Below are positions 8,902 through 19,198 of a DNA stretch of 64,000 nt, one piece after another (position 1 is the stretch's first letter; every line of letters starts with the position of its first letter). The notes under the pieces are model-generated. The model was not told where the DNA came from, ran no database searches, and saw only the letters and a list, made by a program, of their open reading frames with translations. Source of the stretch: an uncultured Alphaproteobacteria bacterium (GTDB taxonomy: Bacteria; Pseudomonadota; Alphaproteobacteria; Micropepsales; Micropepsaceae); assembly GCA_903862715.1 (NCBI GenBank), contig CAIOYY010000063.1:48218-112217 (forward strand). Reading direction: 5' to 3'. The position numbers and the translations under genes are program-made.

Positions 8902-9711
8902 ATGACAGTCAAAAATGCAGGCGTGATCGGTCTCGGTGCGATGGGCCATCCTATGGCGAAGCACATGGCGGCGAAGGGTTTCGTCGTTTCGGGCTACGAC
9001 GTGTTTGAAGGCGCGCAGGCGAAAGCGAAAGAAGTCGGCGTGAAGATCGTCGGCTCTCCTGCCGAAGTCGGCGCCAATGCCGACGTGGTTGTGGTGATGG
9101 TGGCGACCGACGACCAGGTTGTCGATGTGGTCCTGAATTCGGGTCTGCTCGATAAGTTGCAGAAGGGCGCGGTCATCTGCATCGCCAGCTCCTGTTCGCC
9201 GACCACCGCGCAGGATCTGGAAAAGGCCTGCAACGATAAAGGCATTGGCCTTCTCGATACGCCGGTCGTGCTCGGTCAGGAAGCGGCGGACAATGGCACG
9301 CTCACCGTGTTCTGCGGCGGCAAGCAGGATGCCTTCGATAAGGCGAAGCCGGTTCTCGACGCGTTCGGCAAAAGCGTCATGCTGGTCGGGCCGAGCGGCA
9401 TGGGTCAGCTCACCAAGACCTGCAACAATCTTCTGCTCTGGGCCTGCATGTCGGCGAATTATGAAACGCTGACCTTCGCCAAGGCGAATGGCGCCGACGT
9501 GAACAAGATGATCGCGGCCTTGCAGCACTCTTCGGGTGCGAACTGGTCGCTGTCGCGCTGGGGCAAGTCCACCGGCAAATGGGCCGAGAAGGACATGGAC
9601 GTGGCGCTCGATCTCGCGCAGGACGCCAAGGTTCCGATGCCGTTGTCCGCGCTCGTCGATCAGCTCATGAAGGGCATGAACAACGAGAAGATGAAGGCCT
9701 TGATGTCGTAA
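8902..9711 (+). CDS. NAD(P)-dependent beta-hydroxyacid dehydrogenase (HIBADH family)
   Basis: A 269-residue member of the 3-hydroxyisobutyrate / tartronate-semialdehyde / 6-phosphogluconate dehydrogenase-like family. It has the Rossmann motif GVIGLGAMGHPMAKHMA, the substrate-binding region LLDTPVVLGQEAADNGTLTV, and the catalytic lysine in GMGQLTKTCNNLLL. An ATG exists at 8893, but AAGGA directly abuts it; the ATG at 8902 has that ribosome-binding site at nine bases and is preferred. It follows hyuB by 31 nt, so it is likely in the same transcript, which ends at the hairpin at 9765. It probably oxidises or reduces a hydroxy/oxo acid made downstream of HyuAB. Confidence 0.85.
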   Translation: MTVKNAGVIGLGAMGHPMAKHMAAKGFVVSGYDVFEGAQAKAKEVGVKIVGSPAEVGANADVVVVMVATDDQVVDVVLNSGLLDKLQKGAVICIASSCSPTTAQDLEKACNDKGIGLLDTPVVLGQEAADNGTLTVFCGGKQDAFDKAKPVLDAFGKSVMLVGPSGMGQLTKTCNNLLLWACMSANYETLTFAKANGADVNKMIAALQHSSGANWSLSRWGKSTGKWAEKDMDVALDLAQDAKVPMPLSALVDQLMKGMNNEKMKALMS

Positions 9712-9721
9712 TCTGAGTGAT

Positions 9722-9754
9722 CTCCTCATGCTGAGCCTGTCGAAGCATGAGGAG
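9722..9754. repeat. Palindromic intergenic repeat (GAGCCTGTCGAAGCATGAG type)
   Basis: A perfect 11-bp inverted repeat, CTCCTCATGCT at 9722-9732 and AGCATGAGGAG at 9744-9754, around an 11-nt loop. The loop sequence GAGCCTGTCGA recurs in the composite repeat at 33805-33863. It directly follows the dehydrogenase stop codon. The element looks like a dispersed palindromic repeat rather than a terminator because no T-run follows. Confidence 0.7.
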
Positions 9755-9764
9755 AAACGAAACA

Positions 9765-9801
9765 GGGCCTCACCCGTCAATACTGGGTGGGGCCCATTTT
9801 T
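9765..9801 (+). terminator. Rho-independent terminator before the SDR gene
   Basis: An 11-bp GC-rich stem, GGGCCTCACCC pairing with GGGTGGGGCCC with one G-T pair, has a 9-nt loop and is followed by ATTTTT. It ends only 14 nt before the SDR start codon, so SDR expression needs read-through or a promoter upstream of the hairpin. Confidence 0.85.
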
Positions 9802-9815
9802 CCTAAGGATACCGC

Positions 9816-10577
9816 ATGAAACTCGAGGGTCAGGTCGCCATCGTCACAGGTGCTGGACGTAACATCGGCGAGGGCATTGCAAAACTTCTGTCGTCGGAAG
9901 GCGCATCGATTGCGGTGGTCGATCTCGACAAGGCTCGCGGGGACCGGGTCGCTTCCGAAATCAACGCATCGGGCGGCAAGGCAAAAGCCTATGTCTGTGA
10001 CGTTTCGAAGGAAGCGGACATCATTGCGACTGTCAAAGGCGTTGCCGCCGATTTTGGGCGCATTGACATCCTGATCAACAATGCCGCGATTTCCGACAAC
10101 AAGCACATTCTCGATATCACCAAGGAACAATGGGATCTGACGCTCGCCGTCACGCTCACTGCGCCCATGCTGTTCGGAAAATATGTTGCCAAGGAAATGA
10201 TCGCGGGCGGCCACGGCGGCAAGATGGTCAATACATCATCGACCTCTGGCTATTTCGGCCGTCCCCGTTCCATCGCCTATACGGCGGCGAAAGCGGGCAT
10301 TCTCAATCTCACGCGCTCGATGGCGATCCAGCTTGCGGCCTATGACATCCGGGTCAATTGCGTGGTGCCGAACAAGATCGGCTCGCCCGTCGGCAAGGAC
10401 GAACACAATCCCGATCGCAACGTGCTGAATTTGCGCAAGCGCGAAGGCACGCCGGAAGACCTCGCCAAAGCGGTGCTCTTTCTCGTCTCCGACGATTCCG
10501 ACTTCATTGATGGCGCGCATCTGATGGTCGATGGCGGCTGCAGCGCTTTGATGCCGGGCGGCGACTACAAGGGATGA
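9816..10577 (+). CDS. Short-chain dehydrogenase/reductase
   Basis: A 253-residue classical SDR. It has the cofactor loop VTGAGRNIGEGIA (residues 10-22), an acidic residue at the end of beta-2 (VVDLDKA) that favours NAD, the NNAAISD motif, catalytic Ser in NTSSTSGYFG, and YTAAK with the Tyr and Lys. AAGGA lies 7 nt before the ATG. It overlaps the next gene by four bases (ATGA). The reaction is probably oxidation of a secondary alcohol or cis-diol intermediate; the substrate is unknown. Confidence 0.87.
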   Translation: MKLEGQVAIVTGAGRNIGEGIAKLLSSEGASIAVVDLDKARGDRVASEINASGGKAKAYVCDVSKEADIIATVKGVAADFGRIDILINNAAISDNKHILDITKEQWDLTLAVTLTAPMLFGKYVAKEMIAGGHGGKMVNTSSTSGYFGRPRSIAYTAAKAGILNLTRSMAIQLAAYDIRVNCVVPNKIGSPVGKDEHNPDRNVLNLRKREGTPEDLAKAVLFLVSDDSDFIDGAHLMVDGGCSALMPGGDYKG

Positions 10578-11296
10578 GCTACGCGCCGGTCGTTCCCCGC
10601 GCTCGCATCGGCTTCATCATTCCGTCCTCGAACCGGATGGTGGAGCCGCAGATGCAGCGCTATCTCCCCGCCGGCATCGTTCCCCACTTCACCCGTATCG
10701 GCATGACCAACCGGCACAAAAGACCGTTGCCCGAACTCCTGCCGAAAATCCTGGAGGCCGCCGACCTCCTGAACGATTCTAAATGCGACGTGATCGTCTT
10801 TCAGTGCACCGGCACCTCAATGTCGGGCGGGGTCGATATGGACCACCATGTCGTCGAGGAAATTGCGAAAGCGACCAGCCGCCCGGCGATCAGCACCGCC
10901 TCTGCCCTGAACGCGGCCTTCACGGCGCTCGGTGCCCGCCGTCTGGCCTTCGTGTCGGAGACCGCCGAGGCGGGCCACGCGAAGAAGCTGGCCTATCTTC
11001 GGGAAGCCGGTTTCGAGATCGTCGCCGACCGCGCGGTGGGACTTGCCGGCTCCGATGCCTATTGTACGGTGCCCCCGGAATTCTGGCGTGATACCGGGCT
11101 CGCGCTTTCCGCCGACTCGGCGGAGGCCATTTTCCTTTCCTGCGCCAACATCTCCGCTATTGATGCCATCGAGGAATTGGAAGCGGCGACCGGAAAGCCA
11201 GTGGTCACCAGCAATCAGGCGGCGCTCTGGTCCGCCCTCCGAACCGCCGGAATCCGCGACCAAATCCCGCGTCTCGGGGCGTTGATGCGCCGGTAA
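10574..11296 (+). CDS. Maleate cis-trans isomerase / Asp-Glu racemase family enzyme
   Basis: A 240-residue enzyme with both catalytic cysteines of the maleate isomerase group: Cys78 in VIVFQCTGTSM and Cys190 in IFLSCANISAID. The N-terminal IGFIIPSSNRMVEPQM, with the substrate-binding Asn, is also typical. In pyridine and nicotinate pathways this family converts maleate to fumarate; others racemise or decarboxylate malonates. It is coupled to the SDR by ATGA overlap. The isochorismatase-family amidase at 24186 would be the natural upstream partner if maleamate is an intermediate, but the two genes are 13 kb apart. Confidence 0.82.
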   Translation: MSYAPVVPRARIGFIIPSSNRMVEPQMQRYLPAGIVPHFTRIGMTNRHKRPLPELLPKILEAADLLNDSKCDVIVFQCTGTSMSGGVDMDHHVVEEIAKATSRPAISTASALNAAFTALGARRLAFVSETAEAGHAKKLAYLREAGFEIVADRAVGLAGSDAYCTVPPEFWRDTGLALSADSAEAIFLSCANISAIDAIEELEAATGKPVVTSNQAALWSALRTAGIRDQIPRLGALMRR

Positions 11297-11499
11297 CGTG
11301 AAACTTGGCGTGGATACAGGCAATCCGCGGCATTTTTCCCCCAGCTCTGCATTCGCTCGCGCGGAAAGAACGTTGCAATGACTCCCCCAAGCGGGAGATA
11401 ATAAAAAATGTTGCTCCGGTGGAGATCCGACCTGTCGTAATTGGTAGGGCAGGTGAGGCGCCGAAGCTGCAACTGGGAAGAATACAACCAAGGCGTGTA
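11297..11499 (+). promoter_or_regulatory. gltB leader / promoter region
   Basis: About 200 bp with no convincing gene. The frame in front of GltB stays open here, but it shows no conserved protein character and lies outside the GltB family. A small hairpin, CTCCC with GGGAG around 11382-11397, is followed by an A/T-rich stretch. No clear sigma-70 pair could be chosen by eye. Confidence 0.35.
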
Positions 11500-14400
11500 A
11501 TGGGCGCTCTGCCGAAACAGGGTCTTTACGACCCAAGCCGAGAGCATGACTCGTGCGGCGTTGGATTTGTGGCCAATATAAAAGGCCTCAAGTCGCACGA
11601 TATTGTCAGCCGTGGTCTTGAGGTTCTGGTGAATCTCGACCATCGCGGCGCTGTGGGCGCGGACCCTCTGGTCGGTGACGGCGCTGGCTGTCTCATTCAG
11701 ATTCCGGACCGTTTGCTGCGCGACTGGGCCGGCAAGAATGGTCTGACGCTGCCGCAACCGGGCGATTATGCCGTGGCGCAGTGTTTCCTTCCCCGCGACG
11801 AGAAGGCCTGCAAGCTCGCGGTCAAACAGTTCGAGCATTACATCAAGGTTGAAGGCCAGTTAATCGTCGGCTGGCGTGATGTGCCGACCAACCACGAAGG
11901 CATCGGCAAGCGCGTGCTGGCCGAGATGCCGGTGTTCCGGCAGGCCATTGTCGCCCGCGGCCCCAAGACGAAGGACCAGGATGCGTTCGAGCGCAAGCTC
12001 CTCGCCATCCGCAAGCAGACGCAGAATCCGCTCGCGGGTCTTGCCGAAAAGCACGGCCTTCCCGATCTGACCGATTTCTATATGCCGTCCTTCTCGACGC
12101 GGACCATTGTCTACAAGGGAATGATCCTCGCGACGCAGCTCGAAGGCTTCTACGCCGATCTCACCGATCCGCTGACCGAATCGGCGATTGCGATGGTGCA
12201 TCAGCGTTTCTCGACCAACACTTTTCCATCGTGGAAGCTAGCGCATCCCTATCGCTTCATCGCGCATAATGGCGAAATCAATACTGTGCGCGGCAACGTC
12301 AACTGGATGTATGCCCGCCGCCGCACGATGGAATCCGATCTTCTCGGACCCGATCTGGACAAGATGTGGCCGCTGATTCCGCATGGTCAGTCGGACACTG
12401 CGTGCCTCGATAACGCGCTCGAACTTCTCGTCGCGGGTGGTTATCCGCTGGCGCATGCGATGATGATGCTGATCCCGGAAGCCTGGGCGGGCAATCCGCT
12501 GATGGATTCCAAGCGCAAGGCTTTCTACGAATATCATGCCGCGCTGATGGAACCGTGGGACGGCCCGGCAGCGATTGCCTTTACCGATGGCCGTCAAATC
12601 GGCGCGACGCTCGACCGCAACGGCCTGCGCCCCGCGCGCTTCATCGTCACCGACGACGACCGCGTGATTATGGCGTCCGAAGCGGGCGTGCTGACGATTC
12701 CCGAAGACAAGATCTTGCGCAAATGGCGCCTGCAGCCGGGCAAGATGCTGCTGATCGATCTGGAAGAAGGCCGCATCGTCGAAGACGACGAAATCAAGCG
12801 CGACCTCTCCGAGCAGGAACCTTACGAAGAGTGGCTGAAGGACACGCAGTTCAAGCTCGCCGAGCTTCCCGATCTGCCCGAACCTCCCGCGAAACATGCT
12901 CTCGCCAATGAGGCGACGCTTCTCGACCGCCAGCAGGCCTTTGGTTATACGCAGGAAGACGTGCAGTTCTTCCTCGAGCCCATGGGCCGCGATGGTGACG
13001 ATCCTATCGGCTCGATGGGCACTGATACGCCCATCGCCGTGCTCTCGCGCAAGGCGAAGCTTCTGTACAATTATTTCAAGCAGAACTTTGCGCAGGTCAC
13101 CAATCCGCCGATCGATCCAATCCGCGAAGAATTGGTGATGTCGCTGGTGTCGATGATCGGGCCACGTCCTAATCTTCTTGGTCATCACGCGGGATCGCAT
13201 AAGCGTCTCGAAGTTTCGCAGCCGGTGCTGACCGATTCCGATCTGGAGAAGATCCGGTCGATTTCCGAACTGCTCGACGGCGCTTTCCGTACCGCGACCA
13301 TCGACGCCACCTGGCCCGCCAGCGAAGGCGCGGCGGGTTTGGAGAGAGCCGTCGAACGCATCTGCCGCGACGCGACGGAAGCGGTGCTGGCCGACAACAA
13401 CATTCTCATTCTGTCGGACCGCGAAGTATCCGCCGACCGCATTCCGATTCCGGCGCTGCTCGCCACCGCCGCCGTGCATCATCATCTGATCCGCCAGGGC
13501 CTGCGCATGCAGACGGGCCTCGTGGTCGAGACCGGTGAAGCGCGCGAGGTGCATCATTTCTGCGTGCTCGCGGGCTATGGCGCGGAAGCGATCAACCCCT
13601 ATCTGGCGTTTGAGTCGCTCGAGCATATCCGTGTGGAAAACAAGGTGCCGCTTGACGCCTATACGGTGCGCAAGAATTTCATCAAGGCCATCGGCAAGGG
13701 CGTCTTGAAGGTCATGTCCAAAATGGGCATCTCGACCTATCAGTCCTATTGCGGCGCGCAGATTTTCGACGCGGTCGGTCTTTCGACCGCGTTCCTCGAC
13801 AAATATTTCACGGGCACCGCGACCGCCATCGAAGGCGCAGGCATCAAGGAAATCGCCGAGGAATGCGTGCGCCGTCACCGCGACGCCTATGGCGACAGCC
13901 CGATTTACAAGCACCTTCTGGATGTCGGCGGCGATTATGCGTTCCGCATCCGTGGCGAAGACCATGCCTGGACGCCGGAATCGGTCGCCAGCCTGCAGCA
14001 TGCGGTACGCGGCAATCAGCCGGATTCCTACAAAACCTTCGCGGCTTCGATCAACGAGCAGAGTGAACGTCTGCTCACGATCCGCGGCTTGATGCAGTTC
14101 AAATTCGCCGACACCCCGATTCCGCTCGACGAGGTCGAACCCGCGTCCGAAATCGTCAAACGTTTCGCCACCGGCGCGATGAGCTTCGGTTCGATCAGCC
14201 GTGAGGCACATACGACGCTGGCGATTGCCATGAACCGCATCGGCGGACGTTCGAACACGGGTGAAGGCGGTGAAGAAGCCGACCGTTTCAAGCCGCTGCC
14301 GAACGGCGATTCCATGCGCTCGAAGATCAAGCAGGTGGCGTCGGGCCGCTTTGGCGTGACGATTGAGTATCTCGTCAATTCCGATGACATTCAGATCAAG

Positions 14401-16137
14401 ATGGCGCAGGGCGCGAAGCCCGGCGAGGGCGGACAATTGCCCGGCCATAAGGTCGACAAGAACATCGCCAAGGTGCGTCATTCGACGCCGGGCGTTGGGC
14501 TCATCTCGCCGCCGCCGCATCATGATATCTATTCCATCGAAGATCTAGCGCAGCTGATCCACGATCTGAAGAACGCCAATCCGAAGGCGCGCATCTCCGT
14601 CAAGCTGGTGTCCGAAATGGGCGTGGGCACCGTCGCGGCGGGCGTTTCCAAGGCGCGCGCCGACCATGTGACGATTTCCGGCTTCGAAGGCGGCACCGGC
14701 GCTTCGCCTTTGACCTCGCTCACCCATGCAGGTTCGCCCTGGGAAATCGGCCTTGCCGAAACCCAGCAGACTTTGGTGCTGAACGAACTGCGTGGCCGTA
14801 TTGCCGTGCAGGTCGATGGTGGTTTGCGCACCGGACGTGACGTCGCCATTGGCGCGCTATTAGGCGCTGATGAATTCGGCTTCTCTACCGCGCCTTTGAT
14901 CGCGGCCGGCTGCATCATGATGCGTAAATGCCATCTGAACACCTGCCCGGTCGGCGTTGCGACGCAGGATCCCGTCCTGCGCGCCCGATTCACCGGCATG
15001 CCCGAACACGTTATCAATTATTTCTTCTTCGTTGCCGAAGAGCTGCGCGAAATCATGGCGAAGCTCGGTCTTCGCACCGTTCAGGAAATGACCGGACGCG
15101 TGGACCTTCTCGATACGCGCCGCGCCATCAATCACTGGAAGGCCGGGGGCGTCGACCTGACCAAGGTGCTCTACCGCGTCCCGAAGGAAGGTGTCGCGAT
15201 CTATCAGTGCGAAACCCAGAATCACAATCTGGAAAAGGCGCTGGATCACGAATTGATCGCCCAGGCAGGCGCGGCCATCGAACGTGGCGAACCGGTGCGC
15301 ATCGAAAGCCAGATCCGCAACGTCCACCGCACCGTCGGCGCGATGCTTTCGAGCGAGATTGCCAAACGCTATGGCCATGCGGGTCTGCCGGAGGACACGA
15401 TTTCGGTGCGCCTCACCGGCACGGCGGGCCAGAGCTTCGGCGCGTTCCTCGCGCGGGGCGTGTCGCTGGAACTCGTGGGCGACGGCAATGACTATGTCGG
15501 CAAGGGCCTTTCCGGCGGACGCGTCGTCGTGCGTCAGCCGCCGGGCTCGAAGCGCGCCCCCACCGAAAACATCATCGTCGGCAATACGGTTCTCTATGGC
15601 GCCATCGCGGGTGAGGCCTATTTCGAAGGCGTGGCAGGCGAACGCTTTGCCGTGCGCAACTCCGGCGCGCTCGCCGTCGTCGAAGGCGCGGGCGATCATT
15701 GCTGCGAATATATGACCGGCGGCGTCGTCGTCGTTCTCGGCAAGACGGGGCGCAATTTCGCCGCCGGCATGTCGGGCGGCATTGCCTATCTTTACGATCC
15801 GGATGGCTGTTTCGAGCCCCATTGCAACAAAGCGATGGTCGATCTCGACAAGCTTTCGCTCACCGTTGAAGCCGTCGATGCGCCAGGTCGGCCGCGTCAG
15901 CGTTCGCTGTCGGTCGAAGACAGCGGCATGGGCGACTGGCTCTCGTTCGATGCCGAACGCCTCAGGATTCTCATCGAGCGTCATCACCTGCACACGGGAA
16001 GCGCGCGGGCCCGCGCCATACTCGAAAACTGGGATGAATCGCTCAAGCATTTCGTCAAAGTGATGCCGAAGGATTATCGCCGTGCGCTGCTCGAAATGAA
16101 GGCCGAGCGCGAAGCAGCGGCTGCGGCAGCGGAATAA
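11500..16137 (+). CDS. gltB: Glutamate synthase (NADPH) large subunit
   Basis: A 1545-residue alpha subunit of GOGAT, which transfers glutamine amide nitrogen to 2-oxoglutarate in ammonia assimilation. The class II amidotransferase domain starts at Cys19 ([14 protein letters not shown]), which becomes the N-terminal nucleophile after an 18-residue propeptide is removed. The FMN synthase domain follows, with GGEEADRF and [14 protein letters not shown], then the 3Fe-4S cluster [15 protein letters not shown]. The C-terminal beta-helix (GXXXG repeats, such as [20 protein letters not shown]) completes it. The ATG at 11500 was chosen because it is preceded by AAGG and gives a normal short propeptide; the frame is open further upstream. 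gltD follows after 18 nt. Confidence 0.96.
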   Translation: MGALPKQGLYDPSREHDSCGVGFVANIKGLKSHDIVSRGLEVLVNLDHRGAVGADPLVGDGAGCLIQIPDRLLRDWAGKNGLTLPQPGDYAVAQCFLPRDEKACKLAVKQFEHYIKVEGQLIVGWRDVPTNHEGIGKRVLAEMPVFRQAIVARGPKTKDQDAFERKLLAIRKQTQNPLAGLAEKHGLPDLTDFYMPSFSTRTIVYKGMILATQLEGFYADLTDPLTESAIAMVHQRFSTNTFPSWKLAHPYRFIAHNGEINTVRGNVNWMYARRRTMESDLLGPDLDKMWPLIPHGQSDTACLDNALELLVAGGYPLAHAMMMLIPEAWAGNPLMDSKRKAFYEYHAALMEPWDGPAAIAFTDGRQIGATLDRNGLRPARFIVTDDDRVIMASEAGVLTIPEDKILRKWRLQPGKMLLIDLEEGRIVEDDEIKRDLSEQEPYEEWLKDTQFKLAELPDLPEPPAKHALANEATLLDRQQAFGYTQEDVQFFLEPMGRDGDDPIGSMGTDTPIAVLSRKAKLLYNYFKQNFAQVTNPPIDPIREELVMSLVSMIGPRPNLLGHHAGSHKRLEVSQPVLTDSDLEKIRSISELLDGAFRTATIDATWPASEGAAGLERAVERICRDATEAVLADNNILILSDREVSADRIPIPALLATAAVHHHLIRQGLRMQTGLVVETGEAREVHHFCVLAGYGAEAINPYLAFESLEHIRVENKVPLDAYTVRKNFIKAIGKGVLKVMSKMGISTYQSYCGAQIFDAVGLSTAFLDKYFTGTATAIEGAGIKEIAEECVRRHRDAYGDSPIYKHLLDVGGDYAFRIRGEDHAWTPESVASLQHAVRGNQPDSYKTFAASINEQSERLLTIRGLMQFKFADTPIPLDEVEPASEIVKRFATGAMSFGSISREAHTTLAIAMNRIGGRSNTGEGGEEADRFKPLPNGDSMRSKIKQVASGRFGVTIEYLVNSDDIQIKMAQGAKPGEGGQLPGHKVDKNIAKVRHSTPGVGLISPPPHHDIYSIEDLAQLIHDLKNANPKARISVKLVSEMGVGTVAAGVSKARADHVTISGFEGGTGASPLTSLTHAGSPWEIGLAETQQTLVLNELRGRIAVQVDGGLRTGRDVAIGALLGADEFGFSTAPLIAAGCIMMRKCHLNTCPVGVATQDPVLRARFTGMPEHVINYFFFVAEELREIMAKLGLRTVQEMTGRVDLLDTRRAINHWKAGGVDLTKVLYRVPKEGVAIYQCETQNHNLEKALDHELIAQAGAAIERGEPVRIESQIRNVHRTVGAMLSSEIAKRYGHAGLPEDTISVRLTGTAGQSFGAFLARGVSLELVGDGNDYVGKGLSGGRVVVRQPPGSKRAPTENIIVGNTVLYGAIAGEAYFEGVAGERFAVRNSGALAVVEGAGDHCCEYMTGGVVVVLGKTGRNFAAGMSGGIAYLYDPDGCFEPHCNKAMVDLDKLSLTVEAVDAPGRPRQRSLSVEDSGMGDWLSFDAERLRILIERHHLHTGSARARAILENWDESLKHFVKVMPKDYRRALLEMKAEREAAAAAAE

Positions 16138-16155
16138 TGAGGAATTTTTCGAAGC

Positions 16156-17607
16156 ATGGGTAAGCCAACCGGCTTTCTGGAGATCGAGCGTCAGGATCGC
16201 GGCTATGACAAGGCTGCGGCGCGCCTGAAGCATTGGCATGAATTCGTGAAGCCGCTTCCCACCGAGGAAGTGGCGGATCAGGCCGCGCGCTGCATGGATT
16301 GCGGCATCCCGTTCTGTCATCAGGGCTGCCCGGTCAACAACATCATTCCGGACTGGAACAACCTCGTCTACCGCAACCAGTGGCAGACGGCGCTCGAGGT
16401 TCTGCACTCCACCAATAATTTCCCGGAGTTCACGGGCCGCATCTGCCCCGCGCCCTGCGAGGCATCCTGTACGCTGAACATCGACGACAATCCGGTGACG
16501 ATCAAAACGATCGAATGCGAAATCGTTGATCGCGGCTGGCGTGAAAACTGGATTCATCCGCAGGTGCCTTCGCGCATCACGGGAAAGCGCGTTGCCGTCG
16601 TCGGTTCCGGCCCCGCCGGTATGGCCGCCGCGCAGCAATTGGCGCGCGCCGGGCACAAGGTCACGCTGTTCGAGAAATCCGATCGTATCGGCGGGCTTCT
16701 CCGTTACGGCATTCCGGACTTCAAGATGGAAAAACATCTGGTCGACCGCCGCATGAAGCAGATGGAAGCCGAAGGCGTCGAATTCCGTACCAAGGTCGAG
16801 GTCGGCGTCACCGTCACGGTGCAATCGCTGGTCGATGAATATGACGCCGTGGTTCTTTCGGGCGGCGCCGAACAGCCGCGCGATCTGGACGTGCCGGGCC
16901 GCTTGCTGACCGGCATCCATTACGCGATGGATTTTCTGACGCAGCAGAACAAGCGCGTGGCGGGCGACAGCGAAAGCCGCGCGGCACCGAATGGCACCAT
17001 CACCGCCGAAGGTAAGCATGTCATCGTCATCGGCGGCGGCGATACGGGGTCCGACTGTATCGGCACCTCTAACCGTCAGCATGCCGCGTCGGTCACGCAG
17101 CTGGAAATCATGCCGCGTCCGCCGGAGAAGGAAAACAAGGCGCTCACCTGGCCGGATTGGCCGCTGAAACTGCGCACCTCTTCTTCGCAGGAAGAAGGCA
17201 CCGAGCGCGACTGGGCCGTGCTGACGAAGCGTGCCATCGGTTCCAAGGGCAAGGTCGAAGCGCTGGAATGCGTCCGCGTTGAATGGGTGAAGGACGCCGC
17301 GGGCCGCATGGTCATGAAGGAAATGGCCGGCAGCGAATTTCAACTCAAAGCGGATCTCGTTTTACTGGCGATGGGTTTCACGGGGCCCCGCAAGCAGGGC
17401 ATGCTGGAGCAGTCCCGCGTGACGCTCGATCCGCGCGGCAATGTGAAAGCCGATACGCTCAGCTACAAGACCTCGGTCGACAAGATCTTCTCCTGCGGCG
17501 ACATGCGCCGCGGTCAGTCGCTGGTCGTCTGGGCGATCCGCGAAGGCCGTCAGGCGGCGCGCTCGGTCGATGAATTCCTGATGGGCTCCACCGACCTGCC
17601 GCGTTAG
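16156..17607 (+). CDS. gltD: Glutamate synthase small (beta) subunit
   Basis: A 483-residue FAD/iron-sulfur subunit that takes electrons from NADPH to GltB. Cysteines for two 4Fe-4S clusters are at 46, 49, 54 and 58 ([15 protein letters not shown]) and at 97, 101 and 105 (CPAPCEASC). The FAD loop [20 protein letters not shown] comes at about 148-167, and the NADPH loop [17 protein letters not shown] near 293-309. The C-terminal FAD motif [20 protein letters not shown] is intact. Co-transcribed with gltB; the bidirectional terminator at 17641 follows. Confidence 0.96.
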   Translation: MGKPTGFLEIERQDRGYDKAAARLKHWHEFVKPLPTEEVADQAARCMDCGIPFCHQGCPVNNIIPDWNNLVYRNQWQTALEVLHSTNNFPEFTGRICPAPCEASCTLNIDDNPVTIKTIECEIVDRGWRENWIHPQVPSRITGKRVAVVGSGPAGMAAAQQLARAGHKVTLFEKSDRIGGLLRYGIPDFKMEKHLVDRRMKQMEAEGVEFRTKVEVGVTVTVQSLVDEYDAVVLSGGAEQPRDLDVPGRLLTGIHYAMDFLTQQNKRVAGDSESRAAPNGTITAEGKHVIVIGGGDTGSDCIGTSNRQHAASVTQLEIMPRPPEKENKALTWPDWPLKLRTSSSQEEGTERDWAVLTKRAIGSKGKVEALECVRVEWVKDAAGRMVMKEMAGSEFQLKADLVLLAMGFTGPRKQGMLEQSRVTLDPRGNVKADTLSYKTSVDKIFSCGDMRRGQSLVVWAIREGRQAARSVDEFLMGSTDLPR

Positions 17608-17640
17608 ACGCGGTTTATCCGCTCGGTCTTCTGCCAATAA

Positions 17641-17670
17641 AAAGGCCCCGCGATCGCTCGCGGGGCCTTT
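17641..17670. terminator. Bidirectional rho-independent terminator
   Basis: AAAGGCCCCGCGA and TCGCGGGGCCTTT form a perfect 13-bp stem around a 4-nt loop, with T-runs on both strands. It lies between the convergent gltD and the synthase gene at 17691, and can terminate both. Confidence 0.9.
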
Positions 17671-17690
17671 GTCATTCTGCCAAACCGAAT

Positions 17691-18884
17691 TTAAGCGCTT
17701 GCGACCATTGCGCGGAATTCGTCGTCGCTCACAAGGCGCTTTTCCGATGTGCCGATATGCTTGACCTTTTCGAGGATGGCGGCGTGCTTTTCCGCCGGGG
17801 CTTCGATGCCGAGCTCTTCGAGTTTGATCTTGATATTGGCGAGGCCGCTTTTTTTGCCTAACGCCACGCGGCGGTCGGCCTGCAGGATTTCCGACGAATA
17901 GGGCTCAATCGCCGACGGCATATGGAACTGGCTGGCGACGCCGCCGCTCTCGCGGGTGAACAGATATTTGCCCGAAACCGGCTTCCAGCTGTCGACCGTG
18001 TATTTCCCGTGCTTCTGCACGATATCGGAAACTTCGCGCGCCTTGCTGAGGTCGAGTTCGACCGGAACCTTGTAGAGAAACTGCAGCGCGAGCGCGACTT
18101 CGCAGATGTCGGCATTGCCGGCGCGTTCGCCCATGCCGTTGATCGTTCCCTGGATCCAGTCGGCGCCGCCGCGAACCGCCGCGATGGCGGCAGCGGTGGC
18201 AAGACCGAAATCATTATGGCCATGCCAATGGATCGGAATGTCTTTTCCAACCCAGGAACGCACTTCGCCGACCAGATATTCGACCGTCTCCGGCGCACAG
18301 GCGCCAATCGTATCGACCACCGAGATTTCGTCGGCGCCCGCTTCGATGGCGGCGGTGTAGATTTCGCGCAAATAACCGAGGTCGCTGCGGGTCGAGTCGA
18401 CTGCGAAGAAGTTGACGCGTTCGATGCCCTTGTCCTTGGCATATTTGACCGAATTGACGACGCTGTTCTTCACCTTCTCGCGGGTGAAGCCGAACGCCTT
18501 CATCTTCATGTCGCTGGTTGTGATCTCGACCAGCGTGTAGCGGGTGCCGAGTTCGAGATGGGCGTCGATGTCGCCTTGGACGCAGCGGGCGAAGCCCCAG
18601 ATTTCCGAGCTCAAATTCGCGTCGAGAATCCGGCGCACCGCTTGCGTGTCTTCATCCGAGACGCGCGGGAAGCCCGATTCAATCCGCCCGATGCCGAGCT
18701 CGGCCAGTTTGACGGCAATCTCGAATTTGTCGTTGGCGGAAAAGCTGACGCCGGTCGATTGCTCGCCGTCGCGCAAAGTTGTGTCGTAGAAGCGGACCGG
18801 CTTCGAGCGGTCGAAGCCGCGCTGAACGACATCCATGTCGTTGAGGGAACTGGTCCAAATCTGGTCCGGCCGGATGGCGTTCAT
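17691..18884 (-). CDS. 2-isopropylmalate / homocitrate synthase-like enzyme
   Basis: A 397-residue DRE-TIM metallolyase condensing acetyl-CoA with a 2-oxo acid. The catalytic FYDTTLRDGEQSTGVSFS segment is near residue 35, and the metal motif HWHGHNDFGLAT near 205. GTINGMGERAGNADICEVAL with its invariant Glu follows. It lacks the long LeuA regulatory domain of about 130 residues, so it is closer in size to homocitrate synthase, citramalate synthase or short LeuA forms. An ATG at 18890 is possible, but CAGGAG sits 7 nt before the ATG at 18884. The frame is open another 74 codons upstream, but that stretch contains the likely promoter. The exact 2-oxo acid is unresolved. Confidence 0.82.
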   Translation of the reverse strand: MNAIRPDQIWTSSLNDMDVVQRGFDRSKPVRFYDTTLRDGEQSTGVSFSANDKFEIAVKLAELGIGRIESGFPRVSDEDTQAVRRILDANLSSEIWGFARCVQGDIDAHLELGTRYTLVEITTSDMKMKAFGFTREKVKNSVVNSVKYAKDKGIERVNFFAVDSTRSDLGYLREIYTAAIEAGADEISVVDTIGACAPETVEYLVGEVRSWVGKDIPIHWHGHNDFGLATAAAIAAVRGGADWIQGTINGMGERAGNADICEVALALQFLYKVPVELDLSKAREVSDIVQKHGKYTVDSWKPVSGKYLFTRESGGVASQFHMPSAIEPYSSEILQADRRVALGKKSGLANIKIKLEELGIEAPAEKHAAILEKVKHIGTSEKRLVSDDEFRAMVASA

Positions 18885-18978
18885 GGTCATTCTCCTGCTG
18901 TTCTGGGCGGATGGCGTTAACGGGAGCGCCCGTGCAAAACCCGCACAATGGGTGCCGCTACGCTTCCCTGTTGGCTCT

Positions 18979-19008
18979 TTATATGCCGATTGCCCTTCGG
19001 TTTTGCAA
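18979..19008 (-). promoter_or_regulatory. Candidate promoter for the synthase gene
   Basis: On the minus strand TTGCAA (19008-19003) is separated by 18 nt from ATATAA (18984-18979). This predicts transcription start near 18971 and an untranslated leader of about 85 nt. It supports starting translation at 18884 rather than upstream. Confidence 0.45.
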
Positions 19009-19022
19009 TTATTCCAGAGTAT

Positions 19023-19067
19023 CGTTTCAGGTGCAACGAAACGGATATAAGTAACCGTAAGTAAACG
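19023..19067. promoter_or_regulatory. Operator-like cluster: inverted repeat plus tandem decamer
   Basis: CGTTTC (19023-19028) and GAAACG (19038-19043) form an inverted repeat with a 9-nt centre. It is followed by two tandem 10-bp units, TAAGTAACCG (19048-19057) and TAAGTAAACG (19058-19067), which repeat once per helical turn. The block lies in the 314-bp divergent spacer (18885-19198) between the synthase and FAH genes, upstream of the -35 of the former. No gene was seen in that spacer. Binding protein unknown. Confidence 0.4.
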
Positions 19068-19198
19068 GAAAATCGCAAAATCAAATTTTGGTTTGATGCC
19101 CTTGAACGGCATGATACCAGAAGTCGAAACACAAGCGCCGTTATACGCCGCCTTTTGGGCAGGCGCGGGCTTGGCTGGGTTCTGGGGAGAACGGCATC

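Noticed and set aside
11305..11499. N-terminal extension of GltB by 65 residues
   Set aside because: The added sequence is not GltB-like. The ATG at 11500 gives a normal propeptide before Cys19.
12238..14523. A 761-codon open frame on the minus strand
   Set aside because: It is fully antisense to gltB, whose domains and clusters are intact. Its protein has a His/Arg/Gly-rich, low-complexity look typical of a reverse frame in GC-rich coding DNA.
14860..17343. An 827-codon open frame on the minus strand
   Set aside because: It is antisense to the gltB end and gltD and spans two real genes and their junction. No motif or ribosome-binding site supports it.
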